NCBI GenBank assembly: GCA_900770835.1
Contig: CAAGLQ010000272.1
Location: forward strand, 3,116 to 67,115
Length of the DNA stretch: 64,000 bases
Source of the DNA: an uncultured Parabacteroides sp.
GTDB lineage: Bacteria > Bacteroidota > Bacteroidia > Bacteroidales > Tannerellaceae
Direction: 5' to 3'
Shown here: one piece after another, positions 18,346 through 26,312 of the stretch
Numbering within the stretch: the stretch's first letter is position 1
How the letters are laid out: every line of letters starts with the position of its first letter
Translations under genes and position numbers: made by a program
Notes under the pieces: model-generated
The model's database searches: none
Seen by the model: only the letters and a program-made list of their open reading frames with translations
Told to the model about the DNA's origin: nothing

Positions 18346-19317
18346 ATGATCAATCTATCAACACCTCCCAACCGATTGATCCAGGAGTTGTCCGAGGACT
18401 ATCCCAAGGCAATCTATTGGGCAAAAAACAAAGACAAGGAGGCCCTGGAATGGGCAAAGGAACGCCGGCGGGCAAGTATAACGAATCCCGAAGTACGCAT
18501 GGGGAAAGACTACACCTCAAAGAATGGTAATCGCTGGTTGATCTTCTATTTAGTTCAACCCGTAGGCCATACGAACCAAAACGCCATAGCAATCGTTCCC
18601 TTCTGTTATTTCGAAACCATCGGTTCCATTGGAGCCTTCTGCCTGATCAATGGGGACACCCTCAACAACCAATACAAGGCAAACGGCTGCTGTATCTATA
18701 CCTCGCATTTCTTCAGACGGCTCTCCGAGCGTAGCGGCGTATCCTATCAATCCAAAGAGATGTTGATGGCTTTTGTCACCTCCTTGGACCAGTTCACCGC
18801 ACTCACAGATAATGGCGAAATCATGGAGCCCGGCGAAGTAGTTATCAAACTCAGGGGCGGGCAGGGGAGAGGAGTCATCCTGAGCACCCAACCCACAGTC
18901 TATGAGATTCGAACCTACATCCCGGAGGCATCATACAATGCGAAGCAAAAAGCGGCAGAGAGCAAGATGGATACTTACAAGGAGTCAGATCGATCAGCCA
19001 CCATCCAAATGCTGATCACGCATTGCCGGATCCTGATGGATGAGCTTGGCTATGTATCAAGCAAAGACATCGATTTCTGGCGTCGTTGTCCAGCCAGTTG
19101 TGCACCCTATCTGTTAGAAGGAGCCCGACGCTGGGATATGAAATCTATGGCAGAATGCGAGGCAGTCTATCTCATGCTACTACAGGGCATCGCTAACCAG
19201 ATGGGCATCGCACATTTTGACCCCAAGAAAGCCCAAGAACAAATAATGCATCATCTGATACAACAATGCAATGGGTTAGGTCGTCCCTCTGGCATACCAA
19301 GTCTACTTGATATATGA
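18346..19317 (+). CDS. Unknown protein, last gene of the helicase cluster
   Basis: 323 residues, no signal peptide, no domain that I recognise. It resembles the partial protein at 1-904: FETIGSIGAF, YTSHFFRR, RGVILSTQPTVYEIRTYIPE and a following Lys/Ala stretch align in order. The N-terminal 40 residues are charged and helical (YWAKNKDKEALEWAKERR). The start follows a short direct repeat (aataaatcg twice) after the vWA stop. A bidirectional terminator lies about 280 bases downstream at 19600-19627. The two copies in the window show this is a real family, and its presence at the end of the cluster suggests a dedicated, perhaps effector or sensing, role. That is inference only. Confidence 0.82.
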   Translation: MINLSTPPNRLIQELSEDYPKAIYWAKNKDKEALEWAKERRRASITNPEVRMGKDYTSKNGNRWLIFYLVQPVGHTNQNAIAIVPFCYFETIGSIGAFCLINGDTLNNQYKANGCCIYTSHFFRRLSERSGVSYQSKEMLMAFVTSLDQFTALTDNGEIMEPGEVVIKLRGGQGRGVILSTQPTVYEIRTYIPEASYNAKQKAAESKMDTYKESDRSATIQMLITHCRILMDELGYVSSKDIDFWRRCPASCAPYLLEGARRWDMKSMAECEAVYLMLLQGIANQMGIAHFDPKKAQEQIMHHLIQQCNGLGRPSGIPSLLDI

Positions 19318-19599
19318 GTACAATAGCGCAGTTATCAAATGAATGCGACTGCATATTCCGGTCGATACCCGTTCGGCATTTACGGTAGTATCAGTTCAAC
19401 TCGGTAATTGTTCGATCAAGCATATTAGACATCCCAAGAAAAGCTGAAACGAAGAACGCTGGAGCCAGAGACTGTCTTCGGGTAACTCAAGCACAATCAT
19501 GGATACATGCGCTGCTGTCATTTCGGGAAAGCTAAGGTCAGATGAATCTCGGCTTCGTCTTCATGGTTCTTAATATCCTGAAGCTGCATAAAAACAAAC

Positions 19600-19627
19600 A
19601 AAAATCGGCCTGACAAGACCGATTTTT
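19600..19627. terminator. Bidirectional terminator
   Basis: AAAAATCGG and CCGATTTTT form a 9-base stem with U-runs on both strands. It suits the end of the 11137-19317 cluster. Confidence 0.75.
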
Positions 19628-19702
19628 CGCCGTTATCAGAAATATTCGTTGGCCGTTGGCTATACCTGAGAAATTTTGAGCTGCAAATATAGTCATTGAA
19701 AC

Positions 19703-19740
19703 AATAGGAGCAAAACCAACAAGAGTGTTTTGCTCCTATT
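19703..19740 (-). terminator. Terminator of the 19761 fimbrillin
   Basis: A perfect 14-base inverted repeat (AATAGGAGCAAAAC / GTTTTGCTCCTATT) with a 10-base loop, 20 bases after the stop. Confidence 0.8.
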
Positions 19741-19760
19741 AAACATAACAGAGATTATAG

Positions 19761-20948
19761 CTATACTATCTCTGGGATATCCGGCATCTCTCCACACTGA
19801 ATTTCTAAACGGTGCGCTTGCTTTGTTGCTGTGAAAGTAACATTTTGTTTATCTGAAATAGTAAGTTGATTTCCATCAACTTTAACAGTATTATTAGGAC
19901 TTTCGTAGTTGAAAGAGATCTTAATAACATCATCGGGACTACATTCAAATGTCGAATCGAAATTAATTCGGTCTAAGACTAATACTCCATTTACAAACAC
20001 GGAATATAAATTATCTCCATACTGAGTACACTTAATCGTACTCGCAACGCTCATATCTGTATTGACATCAACCAAACTTACCTCTTGCCACTCATTTACA
20101 GTTACTTGAGATACAGTCATTCCTTTATTATACATTGTCAACGAATAGGTATATTGATGGCCTTGAAGCAATTGCACAGGTTCCGTCGTTGCCGTAAATA
20201 CTTGCCCATCCATGAGTACAGAAAATTTGATCGAAGAAGTCGTTCCTGTAGGTACAGCAAATACTTCGCCAGAATTTGTTCCTGTTAATGATAGATCCGT
20301 TGAATAAAATACAGGTGCGGGCGTAGCCGAAATATAACCATTATTAGTAATATCCATGGTACCTTCAGCAGCTACCGTTTCACCTTCTATTTTCACATTA
20401 GTAATTTCACCAGTACCTGAGTAGCCATTAATGGCAGCCTTCTTGATCACAAAATTGATCAAACTCAAGGCATGATTCATGGTTAAAACAACATCAGGGT
20501 TAGAATTACTAACTCCAGACCTGGAGGTAGCGAACATATAATCGGTATTTGATGTAGCCTTCAAACCTACAGCTTTAAGGTCATATGTGTAATAATCATA
20601 AGGGTAATAGGCATACAATGTACCTTCTGTAGCAGATAACATTATATCAGATGGACTGAATTGCCAATTTATGCCATCTACAGTTAGTGCCTTGCGGTTC
20701 TTATAATTAATTCCATCATAATTGCCATCACCATTCCCATCAAATAAGAATAAACCTATATAAGAATTCGAAGGTAGCATTGTGCCGCTTACCTTGCCAA
20801 CGCCCTTTGTAGCCGGGTTGGCTACCACTTGAATACACAGGGGTGTAAGATCCCCTATCACCGCCTGATTAACAGGCTGTTGCAACTCGTCCTGGCAAGC
20901 CGCAACTAGAAGCATTAACGCTCCTAAAAGAAACATTTTTGTTTTCAT
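19761..20948 (-). CDS. Fimbrillin family lipoprotein
   Basis: 395 residues. The lipoprotein signal ends VAAC. The order TATKG-like segment (NPATKGVGKVSG), PSNSYIGLFLFD, YAYYPYD and LTMNHALSLINFVIKK matches the FimA/Mfa1-like fimbrillin pattern (Mfa_like_1), in which the N-terminal strand is exchanged between subunits on the cell surface. The C-terminal 110 residues form an extra beta-rich domain not seen in the two shorter fimbrillins at 50502 and 51645. It stands alone, without the usual set of anchor and tip genes. A -7 box TATCTTTG is at 20974-20981, and a small perfect hairpin AAGGTT/AACCTT sits in the 5' leader. Confidence 0.88.
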   Translation of the reverse strand: MKTKMFLLGALMLLVAACQDELQQPVNQAVIGDLTPLCIQVVANPATKGVGKVSGTMLPSNSYIGLFLFDGNGDGNYDGINYKNRKALTVDGINWQFSPSDIMLSATEGTLYAYYPYDYYTYDLKAVGLKATSNTDYMFATSRSGVSNSNPDVVLTMNHALSLINFVIKKAAINGYSGTGEITNVKIEGETVAAEGTMDITNNGYISATPAPVFYSTDLSLTGTNSGEVFAVPTGTTSSIKFSVLMDGQVFTATTEPVQLLQGHQYTYSLTMYNKGMTVSQVTVNEWQEVSLVDVNTDMSVASTIKCTQYGDNLYSVFVNGVLVLDRINFDSTFECSPDDVIKISFNYESPNNTVKVDGNQLTISDKQNVTFTATKQAHRLEIQCGEMPDIPEIV

Positions 20949-20973
20949 AACACTAAGGTTTTAGTAACCTTCG

Positions 20974-20981
20974 CAAAGATA
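20974..20981 (-). promoter_or_regulatory. -7 box of the 19761 fimbrillin
   Basis: TATCTTTG on the minus strand, 26 bases upstream of the ATG. Confidence 0.55.
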
Positions 20982-21245
20982 AGCTAAATTTTTATATATG
21001 CCAGCTATAAACAATAAAAAAACACTGATCTTAAGAAACATACTGAAATAATAGTAACTCAACACGTTGTAACTCTACAACACATAGCAAATCCCTATAT
21101 TATCCTAATTACGAATAAGACCCTCTAAACTTGAACCCAACTGTATGATTGCGCAAACATGAATATGAATTATATTAGACAGAAACTTATAATTCTTTTA
21201 TACACCAGTGACAACCTTGACTATTTCAATGTATTTTAATGCACC

Positions 21246-21386
21246 CTTGCGGATCATTGCCTAAAAAAGAACAATTAGCGGAAAACCTATAACTTTGCCA
21301 AAACCCACAAACTTTGAGCAATGCAGGAACAGGATATTTTCAGCGGATTAAATGACAACCATATCGATGCAATTGTTCTTAAATGA
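21246..21386 (+). pseudogene. Relic copy of the 5' end of the UvrD-like helicase gene
   Basis: The leader and first codons of the helicase at 26313 are repeated here with scattered changes. Shared blocks include gcggaaaacctataactttgc and the start atgcaggaacaggatat. The open frame MQEQDIFSGLNDNHIDAI diverges after about 18 codons and ends at a TGA at 21384-21386. Similarity also covers about 75 bases upstream of the start. It is the remainder of a duplicated and deleted gene, or of recombination between repeats. Confidence 0.75.
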
Positions 21387-21446
21387 AAACGGTCTATCTA
21401 TTTTTACTACATAATTCTTATATATTTGTGGCAAAACAGAGAAGAA

Positions 21447-21635
21447 ATGGCAGCGAAATGCGTTTATAATGAGATTAAAAGAAGGGTGGAGAAATCCAAA
21501 AGGGGAAAACTCTTCTTTCCCGATAACTTTCACCCGGCATCTTCCGACGCGATACGTTCGGCCTTGTTTCTTCTGTGCAGAACGGGCGTCCTTATGCGTG
21601 TGGCTCAGGGCATCTATTGCTATCCGAAATTATAG
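21447..21635 (+). pseudogene. Truncated AbiEi/DUF6088-like winged-helix gene
   Basis: 62 residues from the ATG at 21447. The sequence RVEKSKRGKLFFPDNF, then SALFLLCRTGVLMRVAQGIY with a final YPK, matches the N-terminal winged helix of DUF6088/AbiEi-type antitoxin proteins, which are usually about 200 residues. The frame stops straight after this domain, and no toxin gene follows. It lies directly after the helicase relic, so the whole 21.2-21.7 kb stretch looks like decayed accessory DNA. A short stand-alone regulator is possible but less likely. Confidence 0.5.
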
Positions 21636-21723
21636 TTATTTTCAACCAAACCACAGCACAAAAAAAGACTACCCAACATAAGTTAGATAGCCTTCCGATT
21701 ATAATGGGATTCCTAATAAACAA

Positions 21724-23442
21724 TTAGTCTTTCCAAACAATCTCTATACCTTGTTGCTGAATCATGCGTTGAAAATCCGCTAATAAATTCGGAGTATTCC
21801 GTACCGCCCGAGGAGTACACTTTTTCTGCAAGGAAAAAGCGACTAATTGACCTACTGCCTCGCCAATACCCCATTCAGTCGGGTGTAAACGATAGCAACC
21901 ATTCGTAATATGAGTGGTACCTATATTTTTACACACAGGAAGCAGATTGTTCACTCGCCGCGGAATCAGTGCGCCCAGCGGTATCTGGTATGGTAATGAG
22001 TCAAAATCAATGTAGTTGTCACCTCCGCAAGAAGGATGCAAATCAATATGGTAATAGCCAAGACCGACACTATCTTTAAAGAATGCAGCCTTGCTCTCGC
22101 CAGAGACAAGCGCCCTATTTTCCTTGCCGACATGCTCTTCCAAAATGGTGAACTCCGCACGGATACGTCTTGCCTCACGGATGTATGGATATTTAGCCAT
22201 ACCATCACTAGTGCCGAGTATGCCTTGAGAAAGGCGTAGGCCTTTCCAACCTTGACCCCCATCAGGACGTGGAGCCTCGGTCTGCAGCCAATATAGCAAT
22301 GACAGATTTAGCTCTTTCGCCGCGGCTACATGCCGATTAAATTCTTCTTCGGGCACATCCAGAATATTTCCAAGCATATAGTCATTCTGTGGCCAATTTA
22401 TTAATGTCGTACTACCGTTCAACGTACCAGACAAGAAATGCGTATGATCGACAATTTGGCGGTATTTCCAAAAATTCAAGCCATGCCAGTTGATGGAATC
22501 ATCCGAACCATCGGGAATAAAACCAGCTGGATTAGGTTTCAGCGTTGATGGTGTCGGATAGGTCAAACTCAATAATTTACCTGTCCAAGCTGGCTTTAGA
22601 TTCGGTACATAATTATGCCAGAACTCATAATTTGCAGGTTTGTCTATCGTCCAATCCTCTCCAGCTAGATATTGAGCAGCAAAGCATACTGTAAAAGCTT
22701 GGTTATTGGTCGGATCAGCCTTCTCTGCCGCATGCAGCTCACGGGTTTCTGATTTTGCTTCCGTACCGGTTACATACTCCGTCCCGGTCAATGGTAACAT
22801 ATCTCCCAGTTCGGTGGCATCCACAAAGTAAGAAGCCGTCAAGACCACTCGGTCGCCGCTCAGCCGATCCACAACCGTCACGGCACACACCTCGTCTTGC
22901 TGTGTATCGGCCTTTACAATTTTATGATTCAAGAGCAGCTGTAAACGACCCATCCCGATATAAGGCATTAGCATCTGCATCAACACTTCGACGCTAATGG
23001 CAGGCTCATGGCAAATACGTGAAACACCGCCACTGCCCGGATTAAGTAACGGATTGTTGCGTGCTTCTTCCGTTAGCGGATAGAACCGGCGATAAAAATC
23101 ACGTATGCCTTCCCGATAAACCCGATACGAGGCAGGCGAACCGTGTGTCTCAATCCATGGATGTTCGTCTGGTGGTACTCCCTGTTGAGATGCCTGTCCC
23201 CCGATCCAATCCGTCTCTTCGGTGATAATCCCACGTAAACCGTTACGGCATGCAGCCAGAGCCGTTGCACAACCACCTAATCCTCCGCCAATAATAACTA
23301 AATCCGCTTTCAGTTCATTGACTTTTGAATCCTGCTTTGTAATTGAGGGAGACTCACCACGAACACAAGCCGTGGTGAGCGGGAGAAGTAGGCTGAACCC
23401 TCCCGCATACACACCGGTGGAGATAAAATCTCTTCTATTCAT
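21724..23442 (-). CDS. Tat-exported FAD-dependent oxidoreductase
   Basis: 572 residues. The N-terminus MNRRDFISTG with a hydrophobic stretch ending TTAC fits a twin-arginine signal, possibly with lipidation. The FAD-binding Rossmann motif is DLVIIGGGLGGCATALAA, followed by TEETDWIGGQASQQGVPPDE, typical of the FAD_oxidored family. The C-terminal part carries the second FAD-contacting region (HITNGCYRLHPTEWGIGEAVG). The substrate is unknown; neighbours suggest a sugar or glycoside. It is the last of three genes transcribed leftward from 25871: a Gfo/Idh/MocA oxidoreductase, a sugar isomerase-like TIM barrel, then this enzyme. Confidence 0.88.
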   Translation of the reverse strand: MNRRDFISTGVYAGGFSLLLPLTTACVRGESPSITKQDSKVNELKADLVIIGGGLGGCATALAACRNGLRGIITEETDWIGGQASQQGVPPDEHPWIETHGSPASYRVYREGIRDFYRRFYPLTEEARNNPLLNPGSGGVSRICHEPAISVEVLMQMLMPYIGMGRLQLLLNHKIVKADTQQDEVCAVTVVDRLSGDRVVLTASYFVDATELGDMLPLTGTEYVTGTEAKSETRELHAAEKADPTNNQAFTVCFAAQYLAGEDWTIDKPANYEFWHNYVPNLKPAWTGKLLSLTYPTPSTLKPNPAGFIPDGSDDSINWHGLNFWKYRQIVDHTHFLSGTLNGSTTLINWPQNDYMLGNILDVPEEEFNRHVAAAKELNLSLLYWLQTEAPRPDGGQGWKGLRLSQGILGTSDGMAKYPYIREARRIRAEFTILEEHVGKENRALVSGESKAAFFKDSVGLGYYHIDLHPSCGGDNYIDFDSLPYQIPLGALIPRRVNNLLPVCKNIGTTHITNGCYRLHPTEWGIGEAVGQLVAFSLQKKCTPRAVRNTPNLLADFQRMIQQQGIEIVWKD

Positions 23443-23466
23443 GCTATTCGTTCAGTAATTGAAAAC

Positions 23467-24324
23467 CTAATCCAAGTCTTCGACGACTTGATTAAAATAA
23501 TCCAAACACTTCTGTATATCAGGCACGGAGTTTTCCCAGTTATATTCATACTCAATGGCGAATACGCCTTTAAAGTGCTGTGCCTTTAATTCCTGTAGCA
23601 TTCCTTTGACGTCCAGCACGCCAGTTCCCCAGATCACATCGCGGTAGCCTTTTGCCCCACCGTCACCCATGAGGATGTCTTTGAAATGCAATGAGATGAT
23701 ACGCTCATTTAGTTTACTCAGGCAGTCAATCTGCCCCATCCCTTCTCTACGCCAATGGCCCACATCGGCGCAGGAGCCAATCAACGGACTCCGGCTCGTG
23801 ATCGCTTTCAGCAACAGTTCTGGTCGCCAATAATCGGAGGGCTGGGGATGATTATGCACAGACACTTTGATACCTGTTTCCGTAGAGAGCTGCTCCACTT
23901 TATCCCAATCGTTCAAAGCTGGCTCACAGGCAATGTACTCCAAACCCATCGACTTGGCGAAAGCAAACATCTTATCCCAATCTGCAGAGTTATTGGTGAC
24001 AAAAACACCGCTTCCCACGATCTGAATCCCCTTGGATGCCGCCAATGCTTTCAACTCCTGTTGAGTCTGTGTATCGAGGTTAAAGTCGAACACCTTGTCA
24101 CCCCATTTACCTCCCAGTTTGTGGCCGGGATAAACCTCGATGTAATGTAAACCCAGTTGTTGAGTCTTATCCAAAGCTTCAGTTAGTGAAAACAGATGAA
24201 AGCTATAGGACTGGATGCCCATTTTCCATCCCAACTGTTCCGCCTTGCTTTGGGCGGCAGCTGGTAAGACCAGCAGACCGCATAGCAAAGCGACTATCCA
24301 TTTATGAAATACGTTCGTTCTCAT
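23467..24324 (-). CDS. Secreted sugar isomerase/epimerase-like TIM-barrel protein
   Basis: 285 residues from the ATG at 24324, chosen because it begins a signal peptide (MRTNVFHKWIVALLCGLLVL, cleaved after PAAAQ) and avoids overlap with the upstream gene. The body matches the xylose-isomerase-like TIM barrel family (AP_endonuc_2): GIQSYSFHLF, HYIEVYPG, VSVHNHPQPSDYW, ADVGHWRREG, SLHFKDI and FAIEYEYNW. Metal-ligand residues on these strands (Glu, His, Asp, His, Glu) are present. In other Bacteroidetes such proteins work with Gfo/Idh/MocA enzymes on 3-keto sugars; that role here is inferred from context. Confidence 0.87.
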   Translation of the reverse strand: MRTNVFHKWIVALLCGLLVLPAAAQSKAEQLGWKMGIQSYSFHLFSLTEALDKTQQLGLHYIEVYPGHKLGGKWGDKVFDFNLDTQTQQELKALAASKGIQIVGSGVFVTNNSADWDKMFAFAKSMGLEYIACEPALNDWDKVEQLSTETGIKVSVHNHPQPSDYWRPELLLKAITSRSPLIGSCADVGHWRREGMGQIDCLSKLNERIISLHFKDILMGDGGAKGYRDVIWGTGVLDVKGMLQELKAQHFKGVFAIEYEYNWENSVPDIQKCLDYFNQVVEDLD

Positions 24325-24356
24325 ATCTTTATCATTAAAACACAAAATACGTTCGC

Positions 24357-25871
24357 TTACTTTGGCATCTCCGGTAAAGAGAAGCCATTCTTGTACGTAT
24401 GATTGATCCACTCATTCGCCATTTCCAGCGCATTATACTCCTCAAAGCGGCGGTCAAAACGCGGGTCTCCATCGATCACCTTAAAATCATCCACGGTTAC
24501 GATCTTGATCTTGTCCGTCGGTGAAATGTTCGTGAAGCGCATATTCTCGCCATCCCATTGCAATTCACGATGCAGGCCTTGCAAACCAGCCAAACGAACA
24601 GCCAACACGCCCATAACCACCATCTCGTTGAATGGTCCAGAGAATTGGAAGTTAGAGGTAGCCTCTGTACGGTTCTCCGGGCTCTCCTTGCACGCCCGAA
24701 TCCAATCCTGCTCATGCGCATTGGTATTCCAGATATTGCCATTGCCACCCTTCACGCGTGGAATCGTCGGTTTCGGCTGATTGAAGTGCTCCATGTCACT
24801 AACGGGAAGCAAGGTAGGATTCATGCCATAGCAACCGGTCATGATCTTGCCCTTCTTGCCGATGAACAACAAGCCTCCGTTTTCATCGCCCATCATCTGT
24901 CCATCCTTGAGCTCCTCGGGGCGAGGAGGCATGAGTCCACCATCATACCAATAGACCTTAACCTCTGGCATTTTTACATTCCCCTTCGGTGCACGTGCCG
25001 GGAAGGTATAGGTGACCACCTGTGCATGAGGGGGCGAATACAGATTGCTCAACGTCGAGCTACCGATCACGCTCGTCGGATATTTCAGGTCAAGTGCCCA
25101 ATAGACAGGATCCATGATGTGACAAGCCATGTCACCCAATGCACCTGTACCGAAGTCCCACCAACCACGCCAGTTCCAAGGTGTATAAACCGGGTTATAG
25201 GGGCGTTTCTCGGCCGGACCAATCCATAAATCCCAATCCAGCGTCTTCGGACATTTAGGCGAATCACTTGGTTTCATCAAGCCCTGCGGCCAAATGGGTC
25301 GATCCGTCCAACAATGCACCTCATAAACCTCGCCGATGACACCCGACTGGATCCACTCCGTAATTTGGCGACACCAGTCAAAGGAATTACCTTGGTTACC
25401 CATCTGGGTTGCCACTCTATACTTTTTGGCTAACTTTGTCAATAATCGGGACTCATACACCGAGTGAGTCAACGGTTTCTGGGTGTAACAATGTTTACCG
25501 AGCGTAATCGCATGTGCTGTTACACAAGCATGTGTATGATCTGGTGTGGCTACCATGACCGCATCGATGGAATTACCCATCTCATCAAACATTTGACGCC
25601 AGTCTTTATACCGTTTAGCCTGCGGGTAATCCTTAAAGGTCATATCCGCATACTGCCAATCCACATCACAAAGTGCCACGATGTTTTCCGTACTCATATT
25701 TTGCAGGTTACGACGCCCCATGCCACCAATGCCCACACCTGCGATATACAATTTATCACTCGGTGCTGTAAAACCATGTGACCTACCCAGCACGGTACCT
25801 GGTACAATTGTTAAACCGGCTGCTGTCAACGCGCTTGACTTTAAAAAGCTCCTTCTCGAAATGTTTCTCAT
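24357..25871 (-). CDS. Tat-exported Gfo/Idh/MocA family oxidoreductase
   Basis: 504 residues. The Tat signal is clear: SRRSFLKSSALTAAGL. The Rossmann domain begins KLYIAGVGIGGMGRRNLQNM and continues with IVALCDVDW and AVMVATPDHTHA. The catalytic segment CYTQKPLTHSVYE holds the usual Lys-Pro (EKP-type) signature, followed by QMGNQGNSFD. These enzymes oxidise or reduce sugars with tightly bound NAD(P). First gene of the 25871-21724 operon, with a -7 box TATTTTTG at 25918-25925. Confidence 0.92.
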   Translation of the reverse strand: MRNISRRSFLKSSALTAAGLTIVPGTVLGRSHGFTAPSDKLYIAGVGIGGMGRRNLQNMSTENIVALCDVDWQYADMTFKDYPQAKRYKDWRQMFDEMGNSIDAVMVATPDHTHACVTAHAITLGKHCYTQKPLTHSVYESRLLTKLAKKYRVATQMGNQGNSFDWCRQITEWIQSGVIGEVYEVHCWTDRPIWPQGLMKPSDSPKCPKTLDWDLWIGPAEKRPYNPVYTPWNWRGWWDFGTGALGDMACHIMDPVYWALDLKYPTSVIGSSTLSNLYSPPHAQVVTYTFPARAPKGNVKMPEVKVYWYDGGLMPPRPEELKDGQMMGDENGGLLFIGKKGKIMTGCYGMNPTLLPVSDMEHFNQPKPTIPRVKGGNGNIWNTNAHEQDWIRACKESPENRTEATSNFQFSGPFNEMVVMGVLAVRLAGLQGLHRELQWDGENMRFTNISPTDKIKIVTVDDFKVIDGDPRFDRRFEEYNALEMANEWINHTYKNGFSLPEMPK

Positions 25872-26312
25872 GTTGTAAGAATTTATAGTATGATTCGATA
25901 TTGGCTACAAAAATAACCAACATACCGATATTATTTAAAATAAATCGCATCCAATAGGGTTGTTCCCTTAAATACTAACCCTGATTTAACCGTTATAATG
26001 AATAAGATACATTTACCAAACTCCAACCGTATATAAAGAAGGTCGATGACAACTCAATCATTACAGAAAATGATCCTGAGGATACAATTTAAAACACACC
26101 ACAAACATCGATCCATAAAGTTCAAACACAATTCACGAAAATACAGTAAAATTACCCAGCACAGCAGCTTCAAACGTTATTGCACATTCATCTGTAATTA
26201 TACCGACTCTACTATAGATATATTTTGATTGGTCTCTTGCGGAATATTGCCCAGTAAGAAGCATTATTTGCGGAAAACCTATAACTTTGCCCAAACACAC
26301 AAACTTCGAGCG
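25872..26312. other. Intergenic region between divergent genes
   Basis: 440 AT-rich bases. Contains the -7 box at 25918-25925 (minus strand) and the helicase leader that is repeated at 21246. An open frame at 26046-26228 has low-complexity, unlikely composition. Confidence 0.5.

Larger units (their letters stand above)
19318..19760. other. Intergenic region with two terminator hairpins
   Basis: 440 bases between convergent genes. No open frame is credible. It holds the hairpins at 19600-19627 and 19703-19740. Confidence 0.6.
20949..21445. other. AT-rich intergenic region with a gene relic
   Basis: Holds the fimbrillin promoter at its left end and the helicase relic at its right end. The middle (about 21000-21240) is AT-rich and I see nothing in it. 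Confidence 0.5.

Noticed and set aside
18306..18530. Plus-strand frame of 74 codons overlapping the last cluster gene
   Set aside because: Shadow of the 18346-19317 gene in another frame.
26046..26228. Plus-strand frame of 60 codons before the helicase
   Set aside because: Low-complexity composition in AT-rich DNA, no promoter or homology.
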